The translations under genes and the position numbers were made by a program. From Streptomyces clavifer (GTDB lineage Bacteria; Actinomycetota; Actinomycetes; Streptomycetales; Streptomycetaceae): DNA of 64,000 bases. The stretch is taken from the NCBI GenBank assembly GCA_014651175.1, contig BMWJ01000016.1, positions 62,001 through 126,000 on the forward strand, read 5' to 3'. Below, in pieces: positions 36,356-43,879 of this stretch. The notes below the pieces were generated by a model. It was not told where the DNA came from. It ran no database searches and saw only the letters and a list, made by a program, of their open reading frames with translations. Each line of letters starts with the position of its first letter. Position 1 is the stretch's first letter.

Positions 36356-37128
36356 GCACCAACCTCCCCACCGCCTACGAGGCGGAGTTCACCGGCAAGG
36401 TCGCCCTCGTCACCGGCGGTGCCTCCGGCATCGGCCTGGCCGTCTCCCGTCGGCTGGCCGCGAGCGGAGCGGCAGTCGTCGTCGCCGACTACGACGAGGA
36501 GAGCGCCCGCAAGGCCACCGCCGAGCTGGAGGCCACCGGAGCCCGCGCGGCCGCCGTCGCCCTGGACGTCACCGACCCCGCATCCGTCGAGGCCGGCGTG
36601 CGGTTCGCCGTCGACACGTTCGGCGCCCTGCACCTCGCCGTCAACAACGCCGGAATCGGCGGGCCCGCCCTGCCCACCGGCGAGTACGGCATCGAGGACT
36701 GGAACAAGGTCGTCGCCACCAACCTCAGCGGCGTCTTCTACTCGATGCGCTACGAGCTCCCGGCCCTCCTCGCCGCGGGCGGAGGTGCCGTCGTCAACAT
36801 CTCGTCGATCCTCGGCACCAACGGCTTCGCGAACTCCCCGGCCTACGCCGCCGCCAAGCACGGCGTCGTCGGCCTCACCAAGACCGCCGCGCTCGAGTAC
36901 GCCGCACAGGGCGTCCGCATCAACGCCGTCGGTCCCGGCTTCATCGACACCCCGCTGCTCCGCAACACCGACGGTCCGGCCCGCGACCACCTGATCTCGC
37001 TGCACCCGGCGGGCCGCCTCGGCACGTCGGAGGAGGTCGCCGAGCTCACGGCCTTCCTGCTCTCCGACCGCGCTTCCTTCATCCACGGCAGCTACCACCT
37101 GGTGGACGGCGGCTACTCCGCGTCCTGA
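36352..37128 (+). CDS. SDR family oxidoreductase
   Basis: A 258-residue classical short-chain dehydrogenase. TGGASGIG (nucleotide binding, about 21-28), NNAG (about 97), and the catalytic Ser in VNISS plus YxxxK (YAAAKHG, about 162-168) are all present, as is DGGYSAS near the end. It oxidises or reduces an alcohol/ketone with NAD(P). It overlaps the TetR stop and precedes an alcohol dehydrogenase by 63 bases, so the pair may act on the same alcohol. The substrate is unknown. Confidence 0.94.
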   Translation: MSTNLPTAYEAEFTGKVALVTGGASGIGLAVSRRLAASGAAVVVADYDEESARKATAELEATGARAAAVALDVTDPASVEAGVRFAVDTFGALHLAVNNAGIGGPALPTGEYGIEDWNKVVATNLSGVFYSMRYELPALLAAGGGAVVNISSILGTNGFANSPAYAAAKHGVVGLTKTAALEYAAQGVRINAVGPGFIDTPLLRNTDGPARDHLISLHPAGRLGTSEEVAELTAFLLSDRASFIHGSYHLVDGGYSAS

Positions 37129-37191
37129 ACCCCGACTGGCGCACAGGAACCACGGGGGGCACAAAGGTAAGAGGGACAACGAAGGAGATCC

Positions 37192-38232
37192 ATGAAAGCC
37201 GTCCAGTACCGTGCCGTCGGCGCCGCCCCCGAGGTCGTCGAGATCCCGAAGCCCGTACCGGGTCCCGGCCAGATCCTGCTGAAGGTCACGGCCGCCGGCG
37301 TCTGCCACTCCGACATCGCCGTGATGAGCTGGCCCGCCGAGGAATTTCCCTACGAACTCCCGCTCACCCTCGGCCACGAGGGCGTCGGGACGGTCGCCGC
37401 ACTCGGCGAGGGGGCCCAGGGCGTGTCGGTCGGCGACTCCGTGGCCGTCTACGGCCCCTGGGGCTGCGGTACCTGCGTGAACTGCGCGGAGGGCCGGGAG
37501 AACTACTGCCTGCGCGCCGCCGACCTCGGCATCAACCCGCCCGGACTGGGCAACCCGGGTGCCATGGCCGAGTACATGATCGTCGACGACGCCCGTCATC
37601 TGACGCCGATCGGTGACCTGGACCCCGTCAAGACGGTCTCGCTGACGGACGCCGGACTCACCCCGTACCACGCGATCAAACGCTCGCTGCCGAAGCTGCT
37701 GCCCGGCGCCACCGCGGTGGTCATCGGCACCGGAGGCCTCGGCCACGTCGCCATCCAACTGCTCCGGGCCATGACAGCGGTCCGGGTCATCGCCCTCGAC
37801 GTCACCGAGGAGAAGCTCGCCCTCGCCCGTACGGTCGGCGCCCACGAGACGGTGCTCTCCGACGAGCACGCGGCCGCCAAGGTCCGCGAGCTCACCGGAG
37901 GCATCGGCGCCAAGGTCGTGTTCGACTTCGTCGGTGCCCCGCCGACCGTGCAGACGGCCGGTGCGGTCGCCTCCATCGACAGCGACATCACCATCGTCGG
38001 CATCGGCGGCGGCATGCTGCCCGTCGGCTTCGGGGTCCTGCCGTTCTCCACCTCGGTCTCCGCTCCGTACTGGGGCTCCCGCAAGGAACTCGCCGAGGTG
38101 ATCGAACTCGCCCACGCCGGTGCGGTCGACGTGCACGTCGAGACCTACTCCATCGACGAGGCCCCGCTCGCCTACGAACGGCTGCACGCCGGGAAGATCA
38201 ACGGACGCGCGGTCATTCTGCCCAACGGCTGA
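37192..38232 (+). CDS. Zinc-dependent NAD(P) alcohol dehydrogenase
   Basis: A 346-residue medium-chain dehydrogenase. The catalytic zinc ligands fit Cys in GVCHSD and GHEGVG; the structural zinc has four Cys in CGTCVNCAEGRENYC (about 94-108). The coenzyme site is GTGGLGHVAIQL (about 180-190), followed by an acidic turn DVTEEK favouring NAD. It interconverts alcohols and aldehydes or ketones. AAGGAG is 6 bases before the ATG. It completes the TetR-SDR-ADH operon, ended by a strong hairpin. Confidence 0.94.
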   Translation: MKAVQYRAVGAAPEVVEIPKPVPGPGQILLKVTAAGVCHSDIAVMSWPAEEFPYELPLTLGHEGVGTVAALGEGAQGVSVGDSVAVYGPWGCGTCVNCAEGRENYCLRAADLGINPPGLGNPGAMAEYMIVDDARHLTPIGDLDPVKTVSLTDAGLTPYHAIKRSLPKLLPGATAVVIGTGGLGHVAIQLLRAMTAVRVIALDVTEEKLALARTVGAHETVLSDEHAAAKVRELTGGIGAKVVFDFVGAPPTVQTAGAVASIDSDITIVGIGGGMLPVGFGVLPFSTSVSAPYWGSRKELAEVIELAHAGAVDVHVETYSIDEAPLAYERLHAGKINGRAVILPNG

Positions 38233-38259
38233 CAGGGACGGACCCGGCAACACGGAACA

Positions 38260-38299
38260 CGGCCGCGGGCCGCCCCGTCACGGGGGCGGCCCGCGGCCG
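38260..38299. terminator. Strong 17-bp hairpin terminator
   Basis: A perfect 17-bp GC stem (38260-38276 with 38283-38299) with a 6-base loop, starting 28 bases after the alcohol dehydrogenase stop. Confidence 0.85.
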
Positions 38300-38652
38300 T
38301 CGCCATGCTCCACGGCCGAGGCCGGCGTGCGGGTGCCGGAGGCCACCGACCGGCGCGGAGCGGGCCGAGCGTCGTGCCGCCGCTGCCCGCCGCCCCGCGG
38401 AATCCTTGCCGGACGGGCCCGCGACAGCGGCCCGAACAGGCTTTCGTGCCTGCATCTGGTCCATACCAGACCCTTGACACGGGTAGCGTTCACTTCTTAA
38501 ATCACGTAGTGAAGTAAGTCCCCCTCAGGGCGAGTCGTCACCGCCCACTCCTGGTCGGCGCAGTACGAACCTGAATCGGCACCCGTTCCGTTCAAGCCTG
38601 TCATGCACATGGCTTGTGGGTGTACCCCCACACGTTCCTCGAAGGGAGACCC
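38300..38652 (+). promoter_or_regulatory. Gap containing the GH16 promoter
   Basis: TTGACA (38474-38479) is followed after 17 bases by TTAAAT (38497-38502), a near-consensus housekeeping promoter. About 150 bases of 5' leader precede the GH16 start. No other gene is visible. Confidence 0.65.
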
Positions 38653-39927
38653 ATGGACGCCTCACGCCTTCCCCGGCGCCTGCTCTCGTCCCTCGTCTCG
38701 GTCCTCGCTCTCGCCACGCTCTCCACCGGCATGGCGCAGGGAGCACCCGCGCCCGTGGAGAAGCCTCCGGCGTCCACGGCCGCCGCGGCGGCCGCCGTCA
38801 CCTTCGCCGACGAGTTCGACGGGCCCGCGGGCTCTGCCGTCGACGGCTCGAAATGGCAGACCGAGACCGGCGACAACGTCAGCAACCACGAGCGGCAGTA
38901 CTACACCGCGGGCAACCGCAACGCCGTCCTCGACGGCCAGGGGAATCTGGTCATCACCGCCCGTCGTGAGAACCCGGGCAACTACCAGTGCTGGTACGGG
39001 CGGTGCGAGTACACCTCCGCACGGCTGAACACCGCCGGCAGGTTCACCACGACGTACGGCAAGATCGAGGCCAGGATGAAGATCCCGCGCGGCCAGGGCA
39101 TATGGCCCGCGTTCTGGATGCTGGGCAACGACATCGGCCAGGTCGGATGGCCCAACTCCGGTGAGATCGACATCATGGAGAACGTCGGCTTCGAGCCGGG
39201 CACCGTCCACGGCACCCTGCACGGCCCCGGCTACTCCGGCTCGGGCGGCATCGGCGCCGGCTACACCCTGCCCGGCGGTCAGGCGTTCGCCGACGCCTTC
39301 CACACCTTCGCCGTCGACTGGAGCCCCGAGGCGATCACCTGGTCCGTCGACGGCACCGTGTACCAGCGGCGCACCCCCGCCGACCTCGGCGGACGGCAGT
39401 GGGTCTTCAACAAGCCCTTCTTCCTGATCCTCAACCTCGCGGTCGGCGGCTACTGGCCCGGAGACCCCGACGGCAGCACGGTCCTCCCGCAGCAGCTCCT
39501 GGTCGACTACGTCCGGGTGAGCACCGACAGCGGCCAGCCCGGTGGAGGCGGTCCCGTCACGGGCCTCGCCGGCAAGTGCATGGACGTGGCCGGGGCCAAC
39601 AGCGCCAACGGCACACCCGTGCAGCTCTACGACTGCAACGGCACCGCCGCCCAGCGCTGGACCGTCGGCTCCGACGGCACGCTGCGCGCGCTCGGCAAGT
39701 GCCTCGACGTGGCGTCGGGCGGAACGGCGGACGGTACGCCCGTGCAGCTCTACGACTGCAACGGCTCCGCCGCCCAGAAGTGGGCCGTCCCCGCTGCCCG
39801 CGACATCGTCAATCCCCAGGCGAACAAGTGCCTGGACGTGAGCGGCAACAACTCGGCCAACGGCACCCGGCTGCACATCTGGACGTGCACCGGGGCGGCC
39901 AACCAGAAGTGGACGGTGACGCGATGA
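38653..39927 (+). CDS. Secreted GH16 beta-glucanase with CBM13 lectin domain
   Basis: A 424-residue secreted enzyme. A signal peptide (LSSLVSVLALATLSTGMAQG, cut near residue 31) is followed by the GH16 domain at about 48-285: ADEFDGPAGS, YTSARLNTAGRFTTTYGKIEARMKIP, and the catalytic GEIDIMENVG with E171 nucleophile, D173 and E176 acid/base. The EIDIME pattern (with M) is the bulged-loop type of laminarinases, endo-beta-1,3-glucanases. A Gly/Pro linker leads to a ricin-B (CBM13) beta-trefoil with CMDVAG, CLDVAS and CLDVSG repeats. AAGGGAG precedes the ATG. It probably attacks beta-1,3-glucan of fungi or algae. Confidence 0.93.
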   Translation: MDASRLPRRLLSSLVSVLALATLSTGMAQGAPAPVEKPPASTAAAAAAVTFADEFDGPAGSAVDGSKWQTETGDNVSNHERQYYTAGNRNAVLDGQGNLVITARRENPGNYQCWYGRCEYTSARLNTAGRFTTTYGKIEARMKIPRGQGIWPAFWMLGNDIGQVGWPNSGEIDIMENVGFEPGTVHGTLHGPGYSGSGGIGAGYTLPGGQAFADAFHTFAVDWSPEAITWSVDGTVYQRRTPADLGGRQWVFNKPFFLILNLAVGGYWPGDPDGSTVLPQQLLVDYVRVSTDSGQPGGGGPVTGLAGKCMDVAGANSANGTPVQLYDCNGTAAQRWTVGSDGTLRALGKCLDVASGGTADGTPVQLYDCNGSAAQKWAVPAARDIVNPQANKCLDVSGNNSANGTRLHIWTCTGAANQKWTVTR

Positions 39928-40180
39928 CGACCGGGCTCCCGCGCAGGCCCGCGGTGCGCGGGGCCCTGGGCTTGACGGCCGCCGCCGTTCTCCTCACGGG
40001 GCTCACCGGTGCGACTTCCGCACCATTCTCGGCTAGGCCCAGCAGCGCCGTCCGGCCCGGCTGACCTTCTGGTCGGTCAACCGTGACCGGCCCTGCACCG
40101 GCGGCGGCGCGGACACCTGCTCGGGCGTTTCCCAGCAGCCGTGGGACTTCACCCGTGTCCTCGCCCAGTACACCGGCTGA
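39924..40180 (+). pseudogene. Remnant of a secreted GH18 chitinase-like gene (signal peptide plus C-terminus)
   Basis: An ATG overlapping the GH16 stop opens 46 residues that are only a signal peptide (RPAVRGALGLTAAAVLLTGLTGATSAPF). It ends at 40064, and from 40061 a different frame gives 39 residues, [26 protein letters not shown] and [13 protein letters not shown], then a stop. The second piece looks like the end of a GH18 enzyme of the kind with xxWSxNRDRxC and CSGxxQQPWDFT. The catalytic barrel is missing and the two pieces are out of frame, so this is an internally deleted gene. The GH18 call rests on recognition of the C-terminus. Confidence 0.68.
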
Positions 40181-40247
40181 CCGTCCCCGCCCGCCCCCGC
40201 CCTTCACGCCCCCCACAACCCGCCGCCCCGCCGGCACAGGAGAAGAC

Positions 40248-42500
40248 GTGCTCCGATTCCCCCGACCACCCCTGGGCGGCCGCCGCCCGTCACCGAGCAG
40301 GATCACCGGGCCCTGGATCGCCGCCTTCGTGGCCGCGACCACGGCCGCCTCGATCCTCACCGCCGTCCAGCCCGCCCGGGCCGCGACGCCGGAGGCCGCA
40401 CCGGCAGCCGCCGCCGCCCTGCCCACGAGCTGGTCGACGGTGGTGAACGCGGGCAGCGGCAAGTGCCTGGACGCCCGCGCCGCCGCGACCGCCAACGGCA
40501 CGGCGGTCCAGCAGTACGCCTGCAACAACAGCACCGCCCAGGAGTGGAGCTTCACGCCGACCGCCGACGGATTCGTACGGATCAACAACCGCAACGACGC
40601 CCAGCAGGTCGTGGACGTCAGCGACACGTCCTCGGCCGACAACGCGGCTGTCCACCTGTGGACGTACGGCGGTGGGAACAACCAGCAGTGGCAGGCCGTC
40701 GACGAGGGCGGCGGTGCCTACCGCTTCGTCAGCCGGCACAGCGGCAAGTGCCTCGACGTCCCGTCCGCCTCGACCGCCGACAGCGTCCAGCTCGTGCAGT
40801 ACACCTGCAACGGCTCGGCGGCCCAGCGCTTCCAGGTGGCGCCCGTGAACACCCCACCCGGGGACGTCGACCTCGGTCCCAACGTCGTCGTCCTCGACCC
40901 CTCGATGCCGTCGTCCGCGATCCAGAGCCGACTGAACTCGATCTTCCAGCAGCAGGAGACGAACCAGTTCGGCTCCCAGCGCTACGCGGTCATGTTCAAG
41001 CCGGGGACGTACAGCAACGACGTCAACGTCGGCTTCTACACGCAGGTCCTCGGCCTCGGACAGTCGCCCGACTCGGTCACGATCAACGGCGCGGTGCACG
41101 TGGAGGCGGACTGGTTCCCACCGCAGAACGCCACCCACAACTTCTGGCGCGGTGCCGAGAACCTGTCGGTCAACCCGACGGGCGGCACCGACCGGTGGGC
41201 CGTGTCACAGGCGTCCGGATACCGCCGCATGCATGTCCGCGGCAACCTGGAGCTGAGTGACGGCGGCTGGTCCAGCGGCGGATTCATGGCCGACAGCAAG
41301 GTCGACGGTCAGGTGCGCTCCGGCACCCAGCAGCAGTGGCTGACCCGGAACTCCCAGCTCGGCAGCTGGACCGGCTCCAACTGGAACATGGTCTTCGTCG
41401 GCAGCCAGGGCGTGCCCGGCAACACGTTCCCGAACCCGCCCCACACCACGGTGGCCCAGACCCCGACCGTGCGGGAGAAGCCCTTCCTGTACGTCGACGG
41501 CGCGGGCGCCTACAAGGTGTTCGTCCCCGCCGTGCGGACGGCCTCCTCGGGCACCAGCTGGGCGAGCGGCAACGCCGCGGGCAGCTCGCTCGGCCTGGAC
41601 CGGTTCTTCGTCGTCAAGGCGGGCGCGACCGCCGCGCAGATCAACGCCGCACTGGACGCGGGTAAGAACCTGCTGGTCACACCGGGTGTCTACCGTCTGA
41701 ACCAGACGCTGCGGGTGACGCGCCCCGACACCGTCGTGCTCGGCCTGGGGCTCGCCACGTTCATCCCCGACAACGGCGTCACCGCGATGACGGTCGCCGA
41801 TGTCGACGGTGTGAAGGTCGCCGGGGTCCTCTTCGACGCCGGGACCACCAACTCCCGGACGCTGATGGAGGTCGGCCCGGCCGGGGCCGCAGCGGACCAC
41901 ACGGCGAACCCCACCTCACTGCACGACGTCTACTTCCGGGTCGGCGGAGCGGCCGTGGGCAGGGCGACCACCAGCCTCGTGGTCAACAGCGACGACGTCA
42001 TCGGCGACCACCTGTGGATCTGGCGCGGTGACCACGGAAGCGGCATCGGCTGGAACACCAACACGGCGGACACGGGACTCGTCGTGAACGGCGACGACGT
42101 GACCATGTACGGCCTGTTCGTCGAGCACTACCAGAAGCACCAGACCGTCTGGAACGGCAACGGCGGCCGGACCTACTTCTACCAGAACGAGATGCCCTAC
42201 GACCCGCCGAACCAGGCCGCCTGGATGAACGGCTCCACCCAGGGCTGGTCGGCGTACAAGGTCGCGAACTCCGTCACCAGCCACCAGGCGTACGGGCTCG
42301 GCAGCTACTGCTTCTTCAACGTGGACCCGGGCGTGACCGCCGAGCGGGCCTTCGAGGTCCCCGATCACCCGAACGTGCGCTTCCAGAACATGGTGACCGT
42401 GTCGCTCGGCGGCACCGGGACCATCCGGCACGTCATCAACGGCAGGGGCGGCCCCTCCAACGCGTCCACCAACGTGGCCAACCTGGTGAGCCACCCGTGA
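40248..42500 (+). CDS. Secreted CBM13 plus right-handed beta-helix glycan-active protein
   Basis: A 750-residue exported protein. An extended signal region (RITGPWIAAFVAATTAASILTAVQPARA, about 19-46) precedes a CBM13 trefoil at about 62-205 (KCLDARAAATANGTAVQQY; GKCLDVPSASTADSVQLVQY). The remaining 540 residues look like a parallel beta-helix (GPNVVVLDPSMPSSAIQSRL; YAVMFKPGTYSNDVNVGFYTQVLGLG; repeats of VxVxGVxFD type). Proteins like this are often misnamed adenylyl cyclase. The fold suggests a glucanase, with GH87 or GH55 types as candidates, but no catalytic residues could be confirmed. The GTG at 40248 has AGGAG 6 bases before. The ThuA gene overlaps its stop. Confidence 0.78.
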   Translation: MLRFPRPPLGGRRPSPSRITGPWIAAFVAATTAASILTAVQPARAATPEAAPAAAAALPTSWSTVVNAGSGKCLDARAAATANGTAVQQYACNNSTAQEWSFTPTADGFVRINNRNDAQQVVDVSDTSSADNAAVHLWTYGGGNNQQWQAVDEGGGAYRFVSRHSGKCLDVPSASTADSVQLVQYTCNGSAAQRFQVAPVNTPPGDVDLGPNVVVLDPSMPSSAIQSRLNSIFQQQETNQFGSQRYAVMFKPGTYSNDVNVGFYTQVLGLGQSPDSVTINGAVHVEADWFPPQNATHNFWRGAENLSVNPTGGTDRWAVSQASGYRRMHVRGNLELSDGGWSSGGFMADSKVDGQVRSGTQQQWLTRNSQLGSWTGSNWNMVFVGSQGVPGNTFPNPPHTTVAQTPTVREKPFLYVDGAGAYKVFVPAVRTASSGTSWASGNAAGSSLGLDRFFVVKAGATAAQINAALDAGKNLLVTPGVYRLNQTLRVTRPDTVVLGLGLATFIPDNGVTAMTVADVDGVKVAGVLFDAGTTNSRTLMEVGPAGAAADHTANPTSLHDVYFRVGGAAVGRATTSLVVNSDDVIGDHLWIWRGDHGSGIGWNTNTADTGLVVNGDDVTMYGLFVEHYQKHQTVWNGNGGRTYFYQNEMPYDPPNQAAWMNGSTQGWSAYKVANSVTSHQAYGLGSYCFFNVDPGVTAERAFEVPDHPNVRFQNMVTVSLGGTGTIRHVINGRGGPSNASTNVANLVSHP

Positions 42501-43774
42501 GGCGGCTCGCGATACGGCTGCTGGTCCTGCTGGCGACGGTGCTGGGGCTGACCGCCGCCCCGGCCCACGCCTCAGCCGCGCCCCGGGCTGCGGCGCCCTT
42601 CAAGGTGGTCGCCTTCTACAACGGCACCTGGGACGCCGCACACATCGACTTCGTCAAGGAAGCCAACGCGTGGTTCCCGCGGGCCGCAGCGGAGAACGGC
42701 TTCACCTACACGGCGACGACCGACTGGCAACTGCTCGCGAACGGAGGGGTGAACGACTACCAGGTCGTCCTGTTCCTGGACGACGCACCCAAGACGGCCG
42801 CCCAGCGGTCCGGATTCGAGCGCTACATGCGCGCCGGCGGCGGGTGGATGGGCTTCCACTCCTCGGCGTTCACCACCGATGCCGGGTCCTGGCCGTGGTA
42901 CCACCACACGTTCCTCGGCAGCGGGAACTTCAGGAGCAACACCTGGGGGCCGACGTCGGCGGTGCTGCGCACGGACGACCGCACGCACCCCTCGACCACC
43001 GGACTCCCCGCTACGTTCACCTCGGCGGTCAGCGAGTGGTACAGCTGGTCCGGCGATCTGCGGGCCAACCCGGACATCAGGATCCTGGCGTCGGTCGACC
43101 CCACGAGCTTCCCTCTCGGGACGGACCCGAACCAGTCCTGGTACAGCGGGGACTACCCCCTCGTGTGGACCAACGCCCGGTACCGGATGCTGTACGCGAA
43201 CTTCGGGCACAACGCCATGGACTACGCCTCGGGCACACGGCTCTCCACGACGTTCGCGAGCCCCACGCAGAACCGCTTCCTCCTCGACGGGCTCAAGTGG
43301 CTCGGTGGAGCGGCGGGGGGTCCCGCGCCGGAGGATCCGATATCCGGGACGGCGTGGTACTCACTGGCCGGCGACGCGAGCGGTGCCTGCGTCGACGCGC
43401 GTGCGGCGGCCACGGCCAACGGCACAGCCGTCCAGCAGTACACGTGCAACGGGACCCTCGCCCAGCAGTTCCAGTTCCGTGCCACCGACGGCGGATACAG
43501 CAGGATCGCGATCCGCGGCAACCCGCAGCAGGTCATCGACGTCGCCGGCGTGTCGACCGCCGACAACGCCCCGTTGCAGCTGTGGTCCTACGGAGGCACC
43601 GGGAACCAGCAGTGGCTACCGGTGCGCGAGGCCTCCGGGAGCTACCGCTTCACCGCACGGCACAGCGGCAAGTGCCTGAGCACGACGGGAGGTACGGCCG
43701 ACGGCGTGCAGCTGGTGCAGCGGGCCTGCGACGGTTCGACCGCGCAGAGCTTCCGCCTCGCCGCCCGGCCCTGA
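42497..43774 (+). CDS. Secreted ThuA domain protein with CBM13
   Basis: A 425-residue exported protein. The signal peptide LAIRLLVLLATVLGLTAAPAHASA is cut near residue 28. The ThuA (glutamine amidotransferase-like) domain is at about 35-275 (FKVVAFYNGTWDAAHIDFVKEANAWFPR; RYMRAGGGWMGFHSSAFTT; FGHN). A CBM13 trefoil at about 285-425 closely resembles that of the preceding protein (CVDARAAATANGTAVQQYTCN). ThuA domains occur with sugar metabolism, but the reaction is not established. The GTG start overlaps the previous stop (GTGA), so both are made together. Confidence 0.88.
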   Translation: MRRLAIRLLVLLATVLGLTAAPAHASAAPRAAAPFKVVAFYNGTWDAAHIDFVKEANAWFPRAAAENGFTYTATTDWQLLANGGVNDYQVVLFLDDAPKTAAQRSGFERYMRAGGGWMGFHSSAFTTDAGSWPWYHHTFLGSGNFRSNTWGPTSAVLRTDDRTHPSTTGLPATFTSAVSEWYSWSGDLRANPDIRILASVDPTSFPLGTDPNQSWYSGDYPLVWTNARYRMLYANFGHNAMDYASGTRLSTTFASPTQNRFLLDGLKWLGGAAGGPAPEDPISGTAWYSLAGDASGACVDARAAATANGTAVQQYTCNGTLAQQFQFRATDGGYSRIAIRGNPQQVIDVAGVSTADNAPLQLWSYGGTGNQQWLPVREASGSYRFTARHSGKCLSTTGGTADGVQLVQRACDGSTAQSFRLAARP

Positions 43775-43829
43775 GGCACCGCACCGGGACCTCACGTCCC
43801 AACGCTCCGGCCCTCACGTCCTGAGGGAC

Positions 43830-43869
43830 GGTTCCGCCGCCCGGGAGCACCGTCCCGGGCGGCGGAACC
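43830..43869. terminator. 17-bp bidirectional hairpin terminator
   Basis: A perfect 17-bp stem (43830-43846 with 43853-43869) and 6-base loop between the convergent ThuA and GH36 genes. Confidence 0.85.
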
Positions 43870-43879
43870 ACGTCCCGCC

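Noticed and set aside
35962-38253. A 763-codon minus-strand frame opposite the TetR-SDR-ADH genes
   Set aside because: Low-complexity Gly/Asp/Val protein without domains, explained by the antisense of three well-supported genes.
40248-42500. Adenylyl cyclase function for the beta-helix protein
   Set aside because: Such proteins are sometimes labelled so, but no cyclase catalytic motif is present and a signal peptide with CBM13 points to a glycan-active exported protein.
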